Of a stretch of DNA of 8,743 nucleotides, positions 1-7,224 are shown in pieces. A program made the translations under genes and the position numbers. The DNA lies in the NCBI GenBank assembly GCA_964618405.1, contig CAZUAY010000169.1, positions 1 to 8,743 on the forward strand. Direction: 5' to 3'. Each line of letters opens with the position of its first letter. Positions within the stretch are counted from its first letter, which is position 1. Origin of the DNA: JBBQIY01 sp964618405. GTDB lineage: Bacteria > Verrucomicrobiota > Kiritimatiellia > RFP12 > UBA3636. The notes under the pieces are model-generated. The model was not told the origin of the DNA. It worked only from the letters and a program-made list of their open reading frames with translations, and searched no databases.

Positions 1-2
1 GA

Positions 3-347
3 GAAAACAAGGGACAGACGTCTAAAAATGCTTCTCAGGCGGGGCGGCGTTTTTCAGTGACGATTGTGTGGGATGCCGATGCGAAGCGAAATAGTGCAGA
101 CTATAGTCGTCTGAATCCGTGGAAATGGATCGTCTCTGGCCCACTCGCGAACATGAATTTAATCAGGGGGTTTTGGGCAATTTTCCATTGTTTGGCGTTT
201 GGATGTTTAGACTTCGCATCTCTTTCGTTTTATTTCGGGAGACGGGTGTTCGCCGCAAGGCGTTTCAGTTGGGCCAGATCGTGTGCGATATGGGGCTGTT
301 CGTTGAAGACCTGCGCGGTTTCGAGGAGTGAAATCGCCTTTGTGTAG
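3..347 (+). CDS. Possible 3' end of a gene entering from the left edge (unrecognised)
   Basis: This frame is open from the first complete codon of the window to a stop at 345-347, about 114 codons, which is long for chance at this base composition. The first internal ATG/GTG-type start is at 57, but the frame before it reads just as well, so the true start probably lies outside the window. The first 55 or so residues (for example GRRFSVTIVWDADAKR) look like normal soluble protein. After about residue 60 the translation becomes rich in Phe, Cys and Trp and overlaps, antisense, a better TPR-like frame at 230-436. Either the real gene lost its original end and reads into foreign sequence, or the frame is spurious. 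No family is recognised. Confidence 0.28.
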   Translation, partial: ENKGQTSKNASQAGRRFSVTIVWDADAKRNSADYSRLNPWKWIVSGPLANMNLIRGFWAIFHCLAFGCLDFASLSFYFGRRVFAARRFSWARSCAIWGCSLKTCAVSRSEIAFV

Positions 348-436
348 CGGTTTCGGGAAACTTCAATTTGTGCCTGTTTGACCAGAGTTGCTGCTTCCGA
401 TCCCTGAATACGGGCGGCTTGCTCGCAGGCCATCAC
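230..436 (-). pseudogene. TPR-like protein fragment, probably a decayed or frameshifted gene
   Basis: The 68-residue translation is strongly helical and carries one TPR-like unit: LVKQAQIEVSRNRYTKAI followed by a second helix ending in A-x-x-x-N-E-Q-P. TPR repeats are protein-protein interaction modules, and working proteins usually have several, so one unit suggests a remnant. The start taken is GTG at 436 or ATG at 433, with a GAGGA Shine-Dalgarno-like stretch just before. The frame stays open upstream to about 478, adding residues such as RHANQQDEEA, and then hits a TAA inside the 13-base tandem repeat at 465-503. Removing one 13-base copy would join it to a second minus-strand frame starting with TTG at 548 (MKRKENIDLYPADV), giving about 101 residues. 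It could instead be a small intact gene starting at 433. It is divergent from feoA and unrelated to it in function as far as can be seen. Confidence 0.4.
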
Positions 437-464
437 CGCTTCCTCGTCTTGTTGGTTCGCGTGG

Positions 465-503
465 CGTATTTTTAGTTCGTATTTTTAGTTCGTAATTTTT
501 AGT
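465..503. repeat. Three tandem copies of an AT-rich 13-base unit
   Basis: The unit cgtatttttagtt occurs at 465-477 and again, identically, at 478-490. A third copy at 491-503 has one extra A and ends early. The block sits directly upstream of the -35 box of the feoA promoter, with T5 tracts spaced about 13 bases apart, so it could act as an UP-like or bent element. It also interrupts a minus-strand TPR-like frame. Each added copy shifts the reading frame by one base, so slippage here would be a frameshift mutation for any gene read through it. Confidence 0.8.
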
Positions 504-504
504 G

Positions 505-533
505 TTGACATCCGCAGGGTATAGGTCTATATT
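505..533 (+). promoter_or_regulatory. Sigma70-type promoter of feoAB
   Basis: A perfect TTGACA at 505-510 is followed by a 17-base spacer and TATATT at 528-533, a near-consensus promoter. Transcription should start near 540, leaving a leader of about 40 bases before feoA. AT-rich repeats lie immediately upstream of the -35 box. Feo operons are commonly controlled by Fur or FNR, but I see no convincing 19-base Fur box or TTGAT-N4-ATCAA site over the promoter, so regulation is left open. Confidence 0.6.
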
Positions 534-580
534 TTCTTTCCTTTTCAAATGTTAGGCTCATATAACAATCGAGGCATTTT

Positions 581-817
581 ATGAATCCAAAATCACTCAG
601 TAATCTTGTCAGAGGCGTGAAGGCGAAGGTGGTGGGGTATGCCGAAGGAAATCCTGCCTATCGAGCCAAGCTGCTTTCGCTTGGCCTGACTCGCGGTGCT
701 ATTGTACAGCTTGTCAACCAAGCTCCCTTGGGGGATCCAATCGAAATCGAAGTGAGGGGTTTCCATCTCTCGCTCCGTAAGGCCGAGGCCGCCGTGGTTG
801 AGGTCTGCGTCCTATAA
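581..817 (+). CDS. feoA: Ferrous iron transport protein FeoA
   Basis: FeoA is a small cytosolic protein with an SH3-like barrel that supports Fe(II) uptake through FeoB. Its exact role is not settled. The 78-residue length is typical. The sequence shows the family hallmarks: an N-terminal stretch ending in VVGY, the core AYRAKLLSLGLTRGAIVQLV (leucine-rich helix, G-L-x-x-G turn), and then GDPIEIEVRGFHLSLRKAEA, the family's P-I-x-I-x-V-R-G-x-x-L-x-L-R-x-x-E-A pattern. The ATG at 581 has a GAGG ribosome site at 571-574, six bases before it. The stop lies 18 bases before feoB, which has its own ribosome site, so the two form one operon read from the promoter at 505-533. Confidence 0.95.
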   Translation: MNPKSLSNLVRGVKAKVVGYAEGNPAYRAKLLSLGLTRGAIVQLVNQAPLGDPIEIEVRGFHLSLRKAEAAVVEVCVL

Positions 818-835
818 ATTTTCGGAGAAATTTTA

Positions 836-3145
836 GTGAAGAAAACCTACAAAGTTGGCCTTATCGGCAATCCGAACTGCGGAAAGACGACCGTCTTCAA
901 TGCGTTGACAGGTTCACGGCAGCATATCGGCAATTGGCCGGGCGTGACGGTTGAGCGCAAGGCTGGGATCATCAAGCTCTCCGATGGTACGGATGTTGAG
1001 GTGGTCGATCTGCCGGGAATTTATTCACTGACTGCAAGTAGCGAAGACGAGCGCGTGGCCGTCGAGTACACCTTGGGTGGCGAGGCGGATATTTTTGTTA
1101 ATGTGATCGATGGGACTAATCTGGAGCGGAATCTCTACCTCACGTTGCTGCTCACCGAGCTGCGAGTTCCCATGATCCACATTGTGACGATGATGGACAT
1201 GGTTCAATGCCGGGGAATTAAGATCGACCTCGCTCACCTAGAGAAACACCTTGGATGCCCGGTCGTGGGGGTCGATGTACGCAAGCCGGCAGGTATCAAG
1301 TCGTTGATTGCCTCCATCGAATCGGCCTTGCATCACCCTGCACAGCCGATAGTGAAGATCAGTTACACCAACGAGGTTGAGGAAGAGATTGCGGCCTTGC
1401 TGCCAGCGTGCAATCCCGTTGCACAAGCTTATCACGTCAATGATCGCTGGATTGCCATCCGCTTGTTAGAAGGCGATCAGCCCGTGTGCGACAAGGCGGT
1501 GGCCATGGGTGTGACGACGCAGGCTGCTTTGGAAGCGGCGCGATCGAGAATCGTTAAAGTCCTCAAGGAATATCCCGACGAGTCGTTTGCAAACTCTCGC
1601 TATGGCGTGATACAGGGACTCTGCCACGAGGTGGTGACCCATGCGGCCCCGAGAGTGTTCTTTACCCAAAAGGCTGACACCGTTATCCTTAACAAATGGC
1701 TCGGCATCCCGTTCTTTCTCTTGGTCATGTACGTCGTATTTTGGATCACCCAAGTTGTGGGTGGTGCATTCATTGACTTTTTCGATGTCCTGGGCGGGAC
1801 GCTCTTTGTTGAAGGTCCCACGGTGCTGATGGAAAAGATGGGAATGCCTGGCTTCCTCGTTGCGCTGATCGCGAGCGGCTTAGGTGCGGGCCTGCAGACG
1901 ATGGCGACATTCCTTCCTCCGATCTTCTTCATGTTCTTCTGTCTCGCCATTCTAGAAGACTCAGGCTACATGGCGCGCGCTGCATTTGTGATGGATCGAT
2001 TTATGCGATGGCTCGGCCTTCCCGGCAAATCCTTTGTGCCGCTGCTTGTGGGCTTTGGGTGCTCGGTGCCCGCCATCATGGCAACACGCACGCTCGAGAG
2101 CAAACGCGACCGATTCTTGACCATTTTCATGACGCCTTTCATGTCGTGCGGTGCCAAGTTGCCGGTCTATGTGGTGTTCGGCGCGGCGTTCTTTTCAGAG
2201 AACCCGGGAAGACTGGTCTTCATGATCTATCTCGCCGGCATGCTCATGGGCATCCTCACGGGCGTCATTCTTAAGAAGACGCTTTTCTACGGCGAACCTT
2301 CGCATTTCATCATGGAATTGCCGCCCTACCACATGCCACGCATGAAGCACATTTTGCTGCATTCGTGGGATCGACTGCACATCTTCATTTTCCGTGCCGG
2401 TAAGGTAATCGTACCCATGGTGCTCATCCTCGGCATGCTCAATACGATTGGAACAGATGGCTCGATCGGCAATAAGGACAGCGAGAAATCGGTGCTGTCC
2501 GCCGTGGCCACCGCTTGTACACCTATCTTCGAACCGATGGGCGTGGAGAAGGATAATTGGCCTGCCACTGTGGCCATTTTTACTGGACTGTTTGCTAAAG
2601 AAGCGGTCATTGGCACGTTGACCAGTCTCTATGGGCAGAACAATACTTTAGCAGCTTCGGGAGAAGATCTTGAAACAGAAGCACCAGCTTATAGCTTCTG
2701 GGGCGGCATTGGTGACGCTTTCGCCACCATTCCGCCAGCGTTTGGGAAGATTTTCAGCGCATTGGGCGACCCGCTTGGTTTTGGCGATGTGTCGGGTGAC
2801 GAGGATGCTGTAGCGGAAGCTTTTGAGACCGAAACCTCGGTCTTCACCAACATGCGCATCAAGTTTTCGAAGGGGCGTCATCAGGCTTTCGCCTACCTGC
2901 TCTTCATCCTACTTTATGTGCCTTGCCTCGCCGCGATGGGTGCGGCTTTCCGAGAGCTCGGGCGGTACTATGGCGTGGTGATGATGGTTTACCTCACGGT
3001 TCTAGGCTGGTCAGTCGCCACGCTCTACTATCAGATCGCACTTGCACACAGCATTTTGTGGATCGTGATTCCGATTCTGATGCTTCTGTCGATGATCAGC
3101 GGGTTTGCCATTATGGGACGTCAGCGAAAGATTCAGTTGTTCTAA
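836..3145 (+). CDS. feoB: Fe(2+) transporter FeoB (GTPase and membrane permease)
   Basis: FeoB is the inner-membrane ferrous iron transporter, with a cytosolic G domain driving or gating transport. At 769 residues it is full length. The G domain shows G1 GNPNCGKT (11-18), switch I GNWPGVTVE (32-40) and G3 DLPG (58-61). G4 reads TMMD (118-121) instead of the usual NxxD, and the G5 region reads VDVRKPAG with Asp147 where Ser is usual. A helical GDI-like domain follows (about 165-275). Hydrophobic segments run from about 289 to the end and include the two Gate motifs. The conserved cysteines are Cys409 in GFGCSVPA and Cys697 in YVPCLAAMG, with a further Cys438 in MSCGAKLP. The start is GTG at 836, chosen because GGAG lies at 824-827 and the G1 motif falls at the right distance. 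No feoC gene follows. The next gene is rarA on the opposite strand. Confidence 0.97.
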   Translation: MKKTYKVGLIGNPNCGKTTVFNALTGSRQHIGNWPGVTVERKAGIIKLSDGTDVEVVDLPGIYSLTASSEDERVAVEYTLGGEADIFVNVIDGTNLERNLYLTLLLTELRVPMIHIVTMMDMVQCRGIKIDLAHLEKHLGCPVVGVDVRKPAGIKSLIASIESALHHPAQPIVKISYTNEVEEEIAALLPACNPVAQAYHVNDRWIAIRLLEGDQPVCDKAVAMGVTTQAALEAARSRIVKVLKEYPDESFANSRYGVIQGLCHEVVTHAAPRVFFTQKADTVILNKWLGIPFFLLVMYVVFWITQVVGGAFIDFFDVLGGTLFVEGPTVLMEKMGMPGFLVALIASGLGAGLQTMATFLPPIFFMFFCLAILEDSGYMARAAFVMDRFMRWLGLPGKSFVPLLVGFGCSVPAIMATRTLESKRDRFLTIFMTPFMSCGAKLPVYVVFGAAFFSENPGRLVFMIYLAGMLMGILTGVILKKTLFYGEPSHFIMELPPYHMPRMKHILLHSWDRLHIFIFRAGKVIVPMVLILGMLNTIGTDGSIGNKDSEKSVLSAVATACTPIFEPMGVEKDNWPATVAIFTGLFAKEAVIGTLTSLYGQNNTLAASGEDLETEAPAYSFWGGIGDAFATIPPAFGKIFSALGDPLGFGDVSGDEDAVAEAFETETSVFTNMRIKFSKGRHQAFAYLLFILLYVPCLAAMGAAFRELGRYYGVVMMVYLTVLGWSVATLYYQIALAHSILWIVIPILMLLSMISGFAIMGRQRKIQLF

Positions 3146-3153
3146 AACAGATT

Positions 3154-4476
3154 TTACTGCTGCGCCTTCCACCATGCCATACGCTTGGCGATGGTCTCTT
3201 CGTAACCCATGTTTCCAGGCTTGTAGTATTCTTTTGAAACGGGAATGTAATCCTGCGCAACATAGCTGTTGTTAAAGTCGTGCGGATATTGATAGCCGTC
3301 ACCCATGTCTTTGCCGACGGCTTTCACATGCACATTGTGCAGATGTTCCGGCACCTCCATCACTCGGCCCGCATGGATGTCCGCCTCTGCCTCGCCGATG
3401 GCGAGGTAAGCGGCGTTGCTCTTGGGTGCTGTGGCAAGGTAGGTCGTGGCCTGGGCGAGCGTGATGCGCGCCTCGGGCATGCCGATAAACTCCACGGCCT
3501 GCATGGCCGCAACGGCGATGGAGATGCCCCGAGGATCGGCATTGCCGATATCTTCCGACGCGCTGATCACGAGCCGCCTCGCAATGAAGCGCGGATCTTC
3601 ACCCGCCACGAGCATCTTGGCGAGCCAGTAGATCGCCGCATGAGGATCTGAGCCGCGTATCGATTTGATGAAAGCCGAGATGGTGTTGTAGTGTCCTTCT
3701 TCGTCTTTGTCGTAGTTGAGCATCTTGCGCTGCACACATTCTTGTGCGACTTGCGTTGTAATGCGTCGCACGCCATCCTCGCTTGGAGGCGTGCTCAGCG
3801 CCGCCACCTCGAGCGCATTGAGCGCTTTGCGGGCGTCGCCTTCGCAAATCATCGCGATGTGCGCAAGTGCCTCGTCGACAGCCTCCACACCCATGTCGCC
3901 GAGGCCATACTCGGCATCGCCGAGGGCGCGATGCAGGAGCGTCGTGATCTCCGCCTCTGAGACGGGCTTCAGCTCAAAGACAAGCGAACGCGAGGTCAGC
4001 GGCGTATTCACGAACATCTGCGGGTTGTGCGTCGTGGCACCGATGAGCGTAATGCTGCCGTCTTCAACATAGGGGAGCAATACGTCTTGTTGCGCTTTAT
4101 TGAAGCGGTGAATTTCGTCGATAAAGAGAATCGTGCCGCGTCCGGTCGCGACCTTGCGTGCCGTCTCTAAAATGACGCGCAATGTGGCGACATTCGAGAG
4201 CACGCCGCTGGCGCGTTGAAAGTGCCGCTTCGTGCTCAGCGCGATGACTTCCGCAATGGAGGTCTTGCCGCAGCCCGGAGGGCCGTAGAGGATGATGCTG
4301 GAAAGACGATCCGCTTCGATCACGCGCCGCAGGAGCTTGCCGGGTCCGATGATGTGCTGCTGGCCGACGATGTCGTCCATGCACCGCGGGCGCATGCGTG
4401 CTGCAAGCGGCTGCCGCACCGAAGGGACGTCGCCATTTGCCACAAGTTCAAAAAAATCGTCATGATCCGTGTCCAT
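3154..4476 (-). CDS. rarA: Replication-associated recombination protein RarA (MgsA family AAA+ ATPase)
   Basis: RarA is a cytosolic clamp-loader-like AAA+ ATPase that acts at stalled or gapped replication forks, with SSB as a known partner in E. coli. From ATG at 4476 the protein has 440 residues, the usual length. It shows the N-terminal RPLA-type stretch (here QPLAARMRPRCMDDIVGQ, 22-39), Walker A GPPGCGKT (65-72), Walker B ILFIDE (116-121) followed by IHRFNKAQQD, sensor 1 IGATTHNP (145-152), and an arginine finger in PLTSRS (159-164). The C-terminal MgsA-type region holds SDPHAAIYWLAKML and ISASEDIGNADP. A TTG at 4527 in the same frame would add 17 residues that do not look like family sequence, so ATG is preferred. 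There is no Shine-Dalgarno site before it. The gene converges on feoB, leaving 8 bases between stops. Confidence 0.95.
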   Translation of the reverse strand: MDTDHDDFFELVANGDVPSVRQPLAARMRPRCMDDIVGQQHIIGPGKLLRRVIEADRLSSIILYGPPGCGKTSIAEVIALSTKRHFQRASGVLSNVATLRVILETARKVATGRGTILFIDEIHRFNKAQQDVLLPYVEDGSITLIGATTHNPQMFVNTPLTSRSLVFELKPVSEAEITTLLHRALGDAEYGLGDMGVEAVDEALAHIAMICEGDARKALNALEVAALSTPPSEDGVRRITTQVAQECVQRKMLNYDKDEEGHYNTISAFIKSIRGSDPHAAIYWLAKMLVAGEDPRFIARRLVISASEDIGNADPRGISIAVAAMQAVEFIGMPEARITLAQATTYLATAPKSNAAYLAIGEAEADIHAGRVMEVPEHLHNVHVKAVGKDMGDGYQYPHDFNNSYVAQDYIPVSKEYYKPGNMGYEETIAKRMAWWKAQQ

Positions 4477-4483
4477 GCGGTTG

Positions 4484-4513
4484 ATTATAGCGGATATGCC
4501 CTCTGCGGCGCAA
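4484..4513 (-). promoter_or_regulatory. Promoter of rarA, possibly giving a leaderless mRNA
   Basis: On the minus strand a perfect TATAAT (4489-4484) lies seven bases before the rarA ATG. A weak -35 candidate, TTGCGC (4513-4508), sits 18 bases upstream. Transcription from this -10 would start at or next to the A of the start codon, which fits the absence of a ribosome binding site. A TTGACA at 4527-4522 is too far from the -10 (32 bases) to pair with it. The alternative is that the TATAAT is accidental and the mRNA starts further upstream. Confidence 0.4.
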
Positions 4514-4570
4514 GCCACGCTTGTCAAATCTGTCAGAGTACGACGTGTCTATTGAGTCTTGGGGGAGGGA

Positions 4571-4597
4571 TACGCCGCGAATTTCTGTGGCGGTGTA
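4571..4597. promoter_or_regulatory. Inverted repeat, candidate operator of the hydrolase/sugar operon
   Basis: The arms tacgccgc (4571-4578) and gcggtgta (4590-4597) are complementary at seven of eight positions, the exception being a G-T pair, around an 11-base centre. The repeat ends four bases before the -35 box of the plus-strand promoter. This fits a dimeric regulator binding next to the promoter. It is not followed by a T run, so it does not look like a terminator. A match of this size can arise by chance in a 190-base intergenic region. Confidence 0.3.
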
Positions 4598-4601
4598 CTT
4601 C

Positions 4602-4630
4602 TTGCTCTGGTTTTGGCGATGTGTTAGAAT
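4602..4630 (+). promoter_or_regulatory. Promoter of the hydrolase-kinase-isomerase operon
   Basis: TTGCTC (4602-4607), a 17-base spacer and TAGAAT (4625-4630) form a sigma70-type promoter. A TG at 4622-4623, one base before the -10 hexamer, makes it an extended -10 type, which compensates for the weak -35. The predicted start near 4637 gives a leader of about 33 bases. The leader contains the AGGGG ribosome site at 4659-4663. Confidence 0.5.
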
Positions 4631-4669
4631 TGCCACACAAATGTGCGATACTAAATCTAGGGGTTTACG

Positions 4670-6103
4670 ATGTCAAAACTATTAATGGGGTGGGGGGAGG
4701 CGGATATTACGCCTGATGGCAGAGGCGTTGAACTTGCAGGGCAATATTATCAACGCGTTGCAGACGGTATTCATTCTCGCTTAAAAACTGTTGTGCTGTT
4801 GCTCGAACAAGACAATCAATACAGTCTGATGATTTCTTTGGATGTTGTCGGAGTTTCTGAAGATTTTTGCGTTAGCGTTCAAAAAGCAATTGAAGAAAAG
4901 TTTTCTGCAATTTCAGCGGATAAAATAATTATTCACGCGATCCATACGCATAATGCTCCCGGTTTAACGAATTCTCGTAATTGGTGGAAAGCAAATCCAG
5001 AAGCGATTTCTCCGGCGGAATATCGTGATTTTGTTACAAAAAAAATACTGGAAGCCGTTCAACAAGCCTGGGACGGGCGCCAGATAAGCGGTATTTCGAA
5101 TACCGTTTCTTTTGCTAGTATCGGACACTGCCGCCGTGCTGTTTATGCGAATGAGACTGCTGAAATGTATGGCTTGACCAATCGGGATGATTTCACCGGG
5201 ATGGAAGGGGGCGAAGATTCAGGAGTCGACCTGATGTTCAGTTTTGATCCGTCCGGCAAACCAACAGGCGCAATTGTCAATGTGGCATGTCCATCGCAAG
5301 TCATGGAAGCGACGTATAAAATATCTTCAGATTTTATGGGTAAATTGCGTGAGCTTTTAAAAGACCATTTTGGCGAAAATTTTCACACCCTTTGCCAGAT
5401 TGCTCCGGCTGGGTGTCAGTCACCTCGAGATTTGACGCGATCAGGAGTCGCTTCTCTGTGGCGTGAAGCCGGAGTTGAGATGCTCGCGACTCGGCTTTTC
5501 AAATCGATTGAAGCGGTTTACGGAAAGCTGGCTCAACAGATAAAATATGATATCAGTCTTGAGCATTCAACAGAAGAAATTGAACTTCCGCGTCGCCGGG
5601 TTTCTCGGGAGGATTATCTCAAAGCCAAAACAAAAATGGATGCGCTTGAGAAAATTCAGGATTCCAAATCTGCCTATCAGGATTTTTGTGCTGAGACCCA
5701 CGCGAATGAAAAGATTGCGGGGCGTTCTGGTCCCTACGACAGCAAATTGCATCATTTTGTAAAAATTCGTAATGAAGAAGCGATCATCAGGCGTTTTGAA
5801 GATCAGGATGACAAGCCCACGTTTAAAATGCAACTGCATGTTATTCGTGTAAGCGATATCGTTTTTGTCACAAGTCCATTTGAATTATATTTGGATTTTG
5901 GTCATCGAATTCGTGCGCGTAGTCAGGCCGAACAAACGTTCATGATTCAGCTTTGCAATGGAGTCGGCGGATATTTACCCAGCAAACGCGCCGAAGAACT
6001 CGGCGGTTACGGTGGTATGATTATCAATGGGCAGGTTGGTTCAGAGGGCGGCACACTGCTGGTCGATAAAAGCGTGAGGGAAATTAAACGAATATGGGAA
6101 TAA
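4670..6103 (+). CDS. Neutral/alkaline ceramidase-like hydrolase, cytosolic form
   Basis: The 477-residue protein resembles the N-terminal catalytic domain of neutral/alkaline non-lysosomal ceramidases, zinc amidases that cleave N-acyl bonds. It begins MGWGEADITPDGRGVELAG, where the family has its G-x-x-x-x-D-I-T-P opening. It contains SLDVVG (56-61), the metal-site motif HAIHTHNAPG (89-98) and, near the end, Glu405 in SPFELYLDFG and Tyr435 in GGYLPSKRAEELGGYGG. These last two fit the Glu and Tyr zinc ligands known in the Pseudomonas enzyme. The segment where that enzyme has its second His reads NVACPSQVME (204-213) and lacks His. There is no signal peptide and no C-terminal immunoglobulin-like domain, so it should be cytosolic and is unlikely to act on ceramide. 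ATG at 4670 has AGGGG six bases upstream. The gene overlaps the kinase gene by 10 bases. The fold assignment is good; the substrate is unknown. Confidence 0.8.
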   Translation: MSKLLMGWGEADITPDGRGVELAGQYYQRVADGIHSRLKTVVLLLEQDNQYSLMISLDVVGVSEDFCVSVQKAIEEKFSAISADKIIIHAIHTHNAPGLTNSRNWWKANPEAISPAEYRDFVTKKILEAVQQAWDGRQISGISNTVSFASIGHCRRAVYANETAEMYGLTNRDDFTGMEGGEDSGVDLMFSFDPSGKPTGAIVNVACPSQVMEATYKISSDFMGKLRELLKDHFGENFHTLCQIAPAGCQSPRDLTRSGVASLWREAGVEMLATRLFKSIEAVYGKLAQQIKYDISLEHSTEEIELPRRRVSREDYLKAKTKMDALEKIQDSKSAYQDFCAETHANEKIAGRSGPYDSKLHHFVKIRNEEAIIRRFEDQDDKPTFKMQLHVIRVSDIVFVTSPFELYLDFGHRIRARSQAEQTFMIQLCNGVGGYLPSKRAEELGGYGGMIINGQVGSEGGTLLVDKSVREIKRIWE

Positions 6104-7212
6104 AAACCTCTCATCCAATTGATGCGGTTGTTGCCGGCTATCTTGGCGTTGACATGACGCCGGGCTTTACGCACGGACAAACGGGTTCTTTCTCTGAAAT
6201 GTTTCGTCCCGGCAGACTGATTGAGACGGAAGGGCTTCTTTTTTCGCTAGGCGGAGTGGTGGCTAACACGGGCCTTGCCATGCAGAAGTTCGGGCAAAAA
6301 GTCGCGTTGAACGGCTGGGTCGGGAATGATGCGTTGGGCGATATCGTGATTGCTCAACTCGAGCAATTTGGCGTGTCCGGCATGGGTCGGAAAGATTCAG
6401 CCGGAACGGCTTACGGAATCGTCATCGCTCCTCCTGGGCTGGATCGCATTTTTCTCGAGGACCCAGGATGTAACCACATTTTGTGCGCAGATGATATTGA
6501 CTATGAACTTGTTTCTAAAAGCCGTCTCTTTCATTTTGGCTATCCACCCCTGATGAAAAGGTTTTGGTCGAATGGAGGCGAAGAACTAAAAAAAATGCTG
6601 AAAAAAGTTCGTGCCTGCGGCGCAGTGATTTCGCTGGATATGACCTTGCCTGACGCGAGTGCTCCGTCAGGAAAAGCGGATTGGAAAGCAATATTAACGG
6701 AAGTTCTACCTTTTGTAGATATTTTCGTCCCAAGCGTTGAAGAACTGCTTTTTATGCTTGAACCAGAACGTTATGCGACAATCACAAGCCTGGCGGGTAC
6801 TGGCAATTTTATCGATGCGATCCCGCCGGAAACCTATCCTTTATTAGCGGACAAGGTGCTTGCCCTGGGAACAAAAATTTTGCTGGTCAAGGCAGGGCAT
6901 CGTGGTGCCTATATTCAGACTCGCGATATCGCGAAACTTCAACGTTCTGCTTTGCAACTTTCCGATACGGAAGGTTGCTCGCAGGGAGCCTGGATTCAAA
7001 CGGTCGCGCTTGATGCGGATCGCTTTCATAATGCATCCGGTGCTGGAGATTGTGCTGTAGCGGCTTTTCTGTCTGCGTTGCTGAACGACGAAAACATCAT
7101 GACTGCCGGGCGTTATGCCATGATAGCAGGAAGAGACAACCTTTACGGGCGAGATGCCTTGTCGGGGCTTAGAGAATGGTCAGAAATGACGGATTCATTA
7201 TCATTAACTTAA
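6094..7212 (+). CDS. PfkB-family carbohydrate kinase
   Basis: This 372-residue protein is a ribokinase/PfkB-type sugar kinase, expected to phosphorylate a sugar with ATP in the cytosol. It shows the N-terminal glycine motif SLGGVVANTGLAMQKFG (51-67), GWVGNDALGD (D-x-x-G pattern), the beta strand and helix PSVEEL, the KAGHRGAY segment near the nucleotide site, and the C-terminal signature NASGAGDCAVAAF (313-325) with the catalytic base Asp319. The protein is somewhat longer than the usual 300-330 residues because of extra sequence near residues 225-265 and 280-305. The start ATG at 6094 overlaps the end of the hydrolase gene (ATGGGAATAA). The nearest Shine-Dalgarno-like GAGGG (6076-6080) is 13 bases away, longer than ideal, so translation is probably coupled to the upstream gene. 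The sugar cannot be read from the sequence. Confidence 0.9.
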   Translation: MGIKTSHPIDAVVAGYLGVDMTPGFTHGQTGSFSEMFRPGRLIETEGLLFSLGGVVANTGLAMQKFGQKVALNGWVGNDALGDIVIAQLEQFGVSGMGRKDSAGTAYGIVIAPPGLDRIFLEDPGCNHILCADDIDYELVSKSRLFHFGYPPLMKRFWSNGGEELKKMLKKVRACGAVISLDMTLPDASAPSGKADWKAILTEVLPFVDIFVPSVEELLFMLEPERYATITSLAGTGNFIDAIPPETYPLLADKVLALGTKILLVKAGHRGAYIQTRDIAKLQRSALQLSDTEGCSQGAWIQTVALDADRFHNASGAGDCAVAAFLSALLNDENIMTAGRYAMIAGRDNLYGRDALSGLREWSEMTDSLSLT

Positions 7213-7224
7213 GGAACTATTACC

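Noticed and set aside
119..331. A 70-residue plus-strand frame starting MEMDRLWP
   Set aside because: It overlaps both the edge-open frame and the TPR-like antisense frame, has no ribosome site and resembles nothing.
505..580. Fur or FNR site at the feoA promoter
   Set aside because: Expected from biology, but no stretch here matches either consensus well enough to claim.
1600..1950. Minus-strand 116-residue frame inside feoB
   Set aside because: It is the antisense shadow of membrane-segment codons, with no ribosome site or family likeness.
3146..3160. feoC gene after feoB
   Set aside because: Only 8 bases separate feoB from the convergent rarA, so feoC is not in this operon.
3280..3651. 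Plus-strand 123-residue frame inside rarA
   Set aside because: It is antisense to a clear AAA+ ATPase gene. Long shadow frames are expected in GC-rich coding sequence.
4477..4527. Longer rarA start at TTG 4527
   Set aside because: The extra 17 residues contain no family sequence, and the TATAAT promoter box lies inside them. ATG at 4476 gives the normal RarA length.
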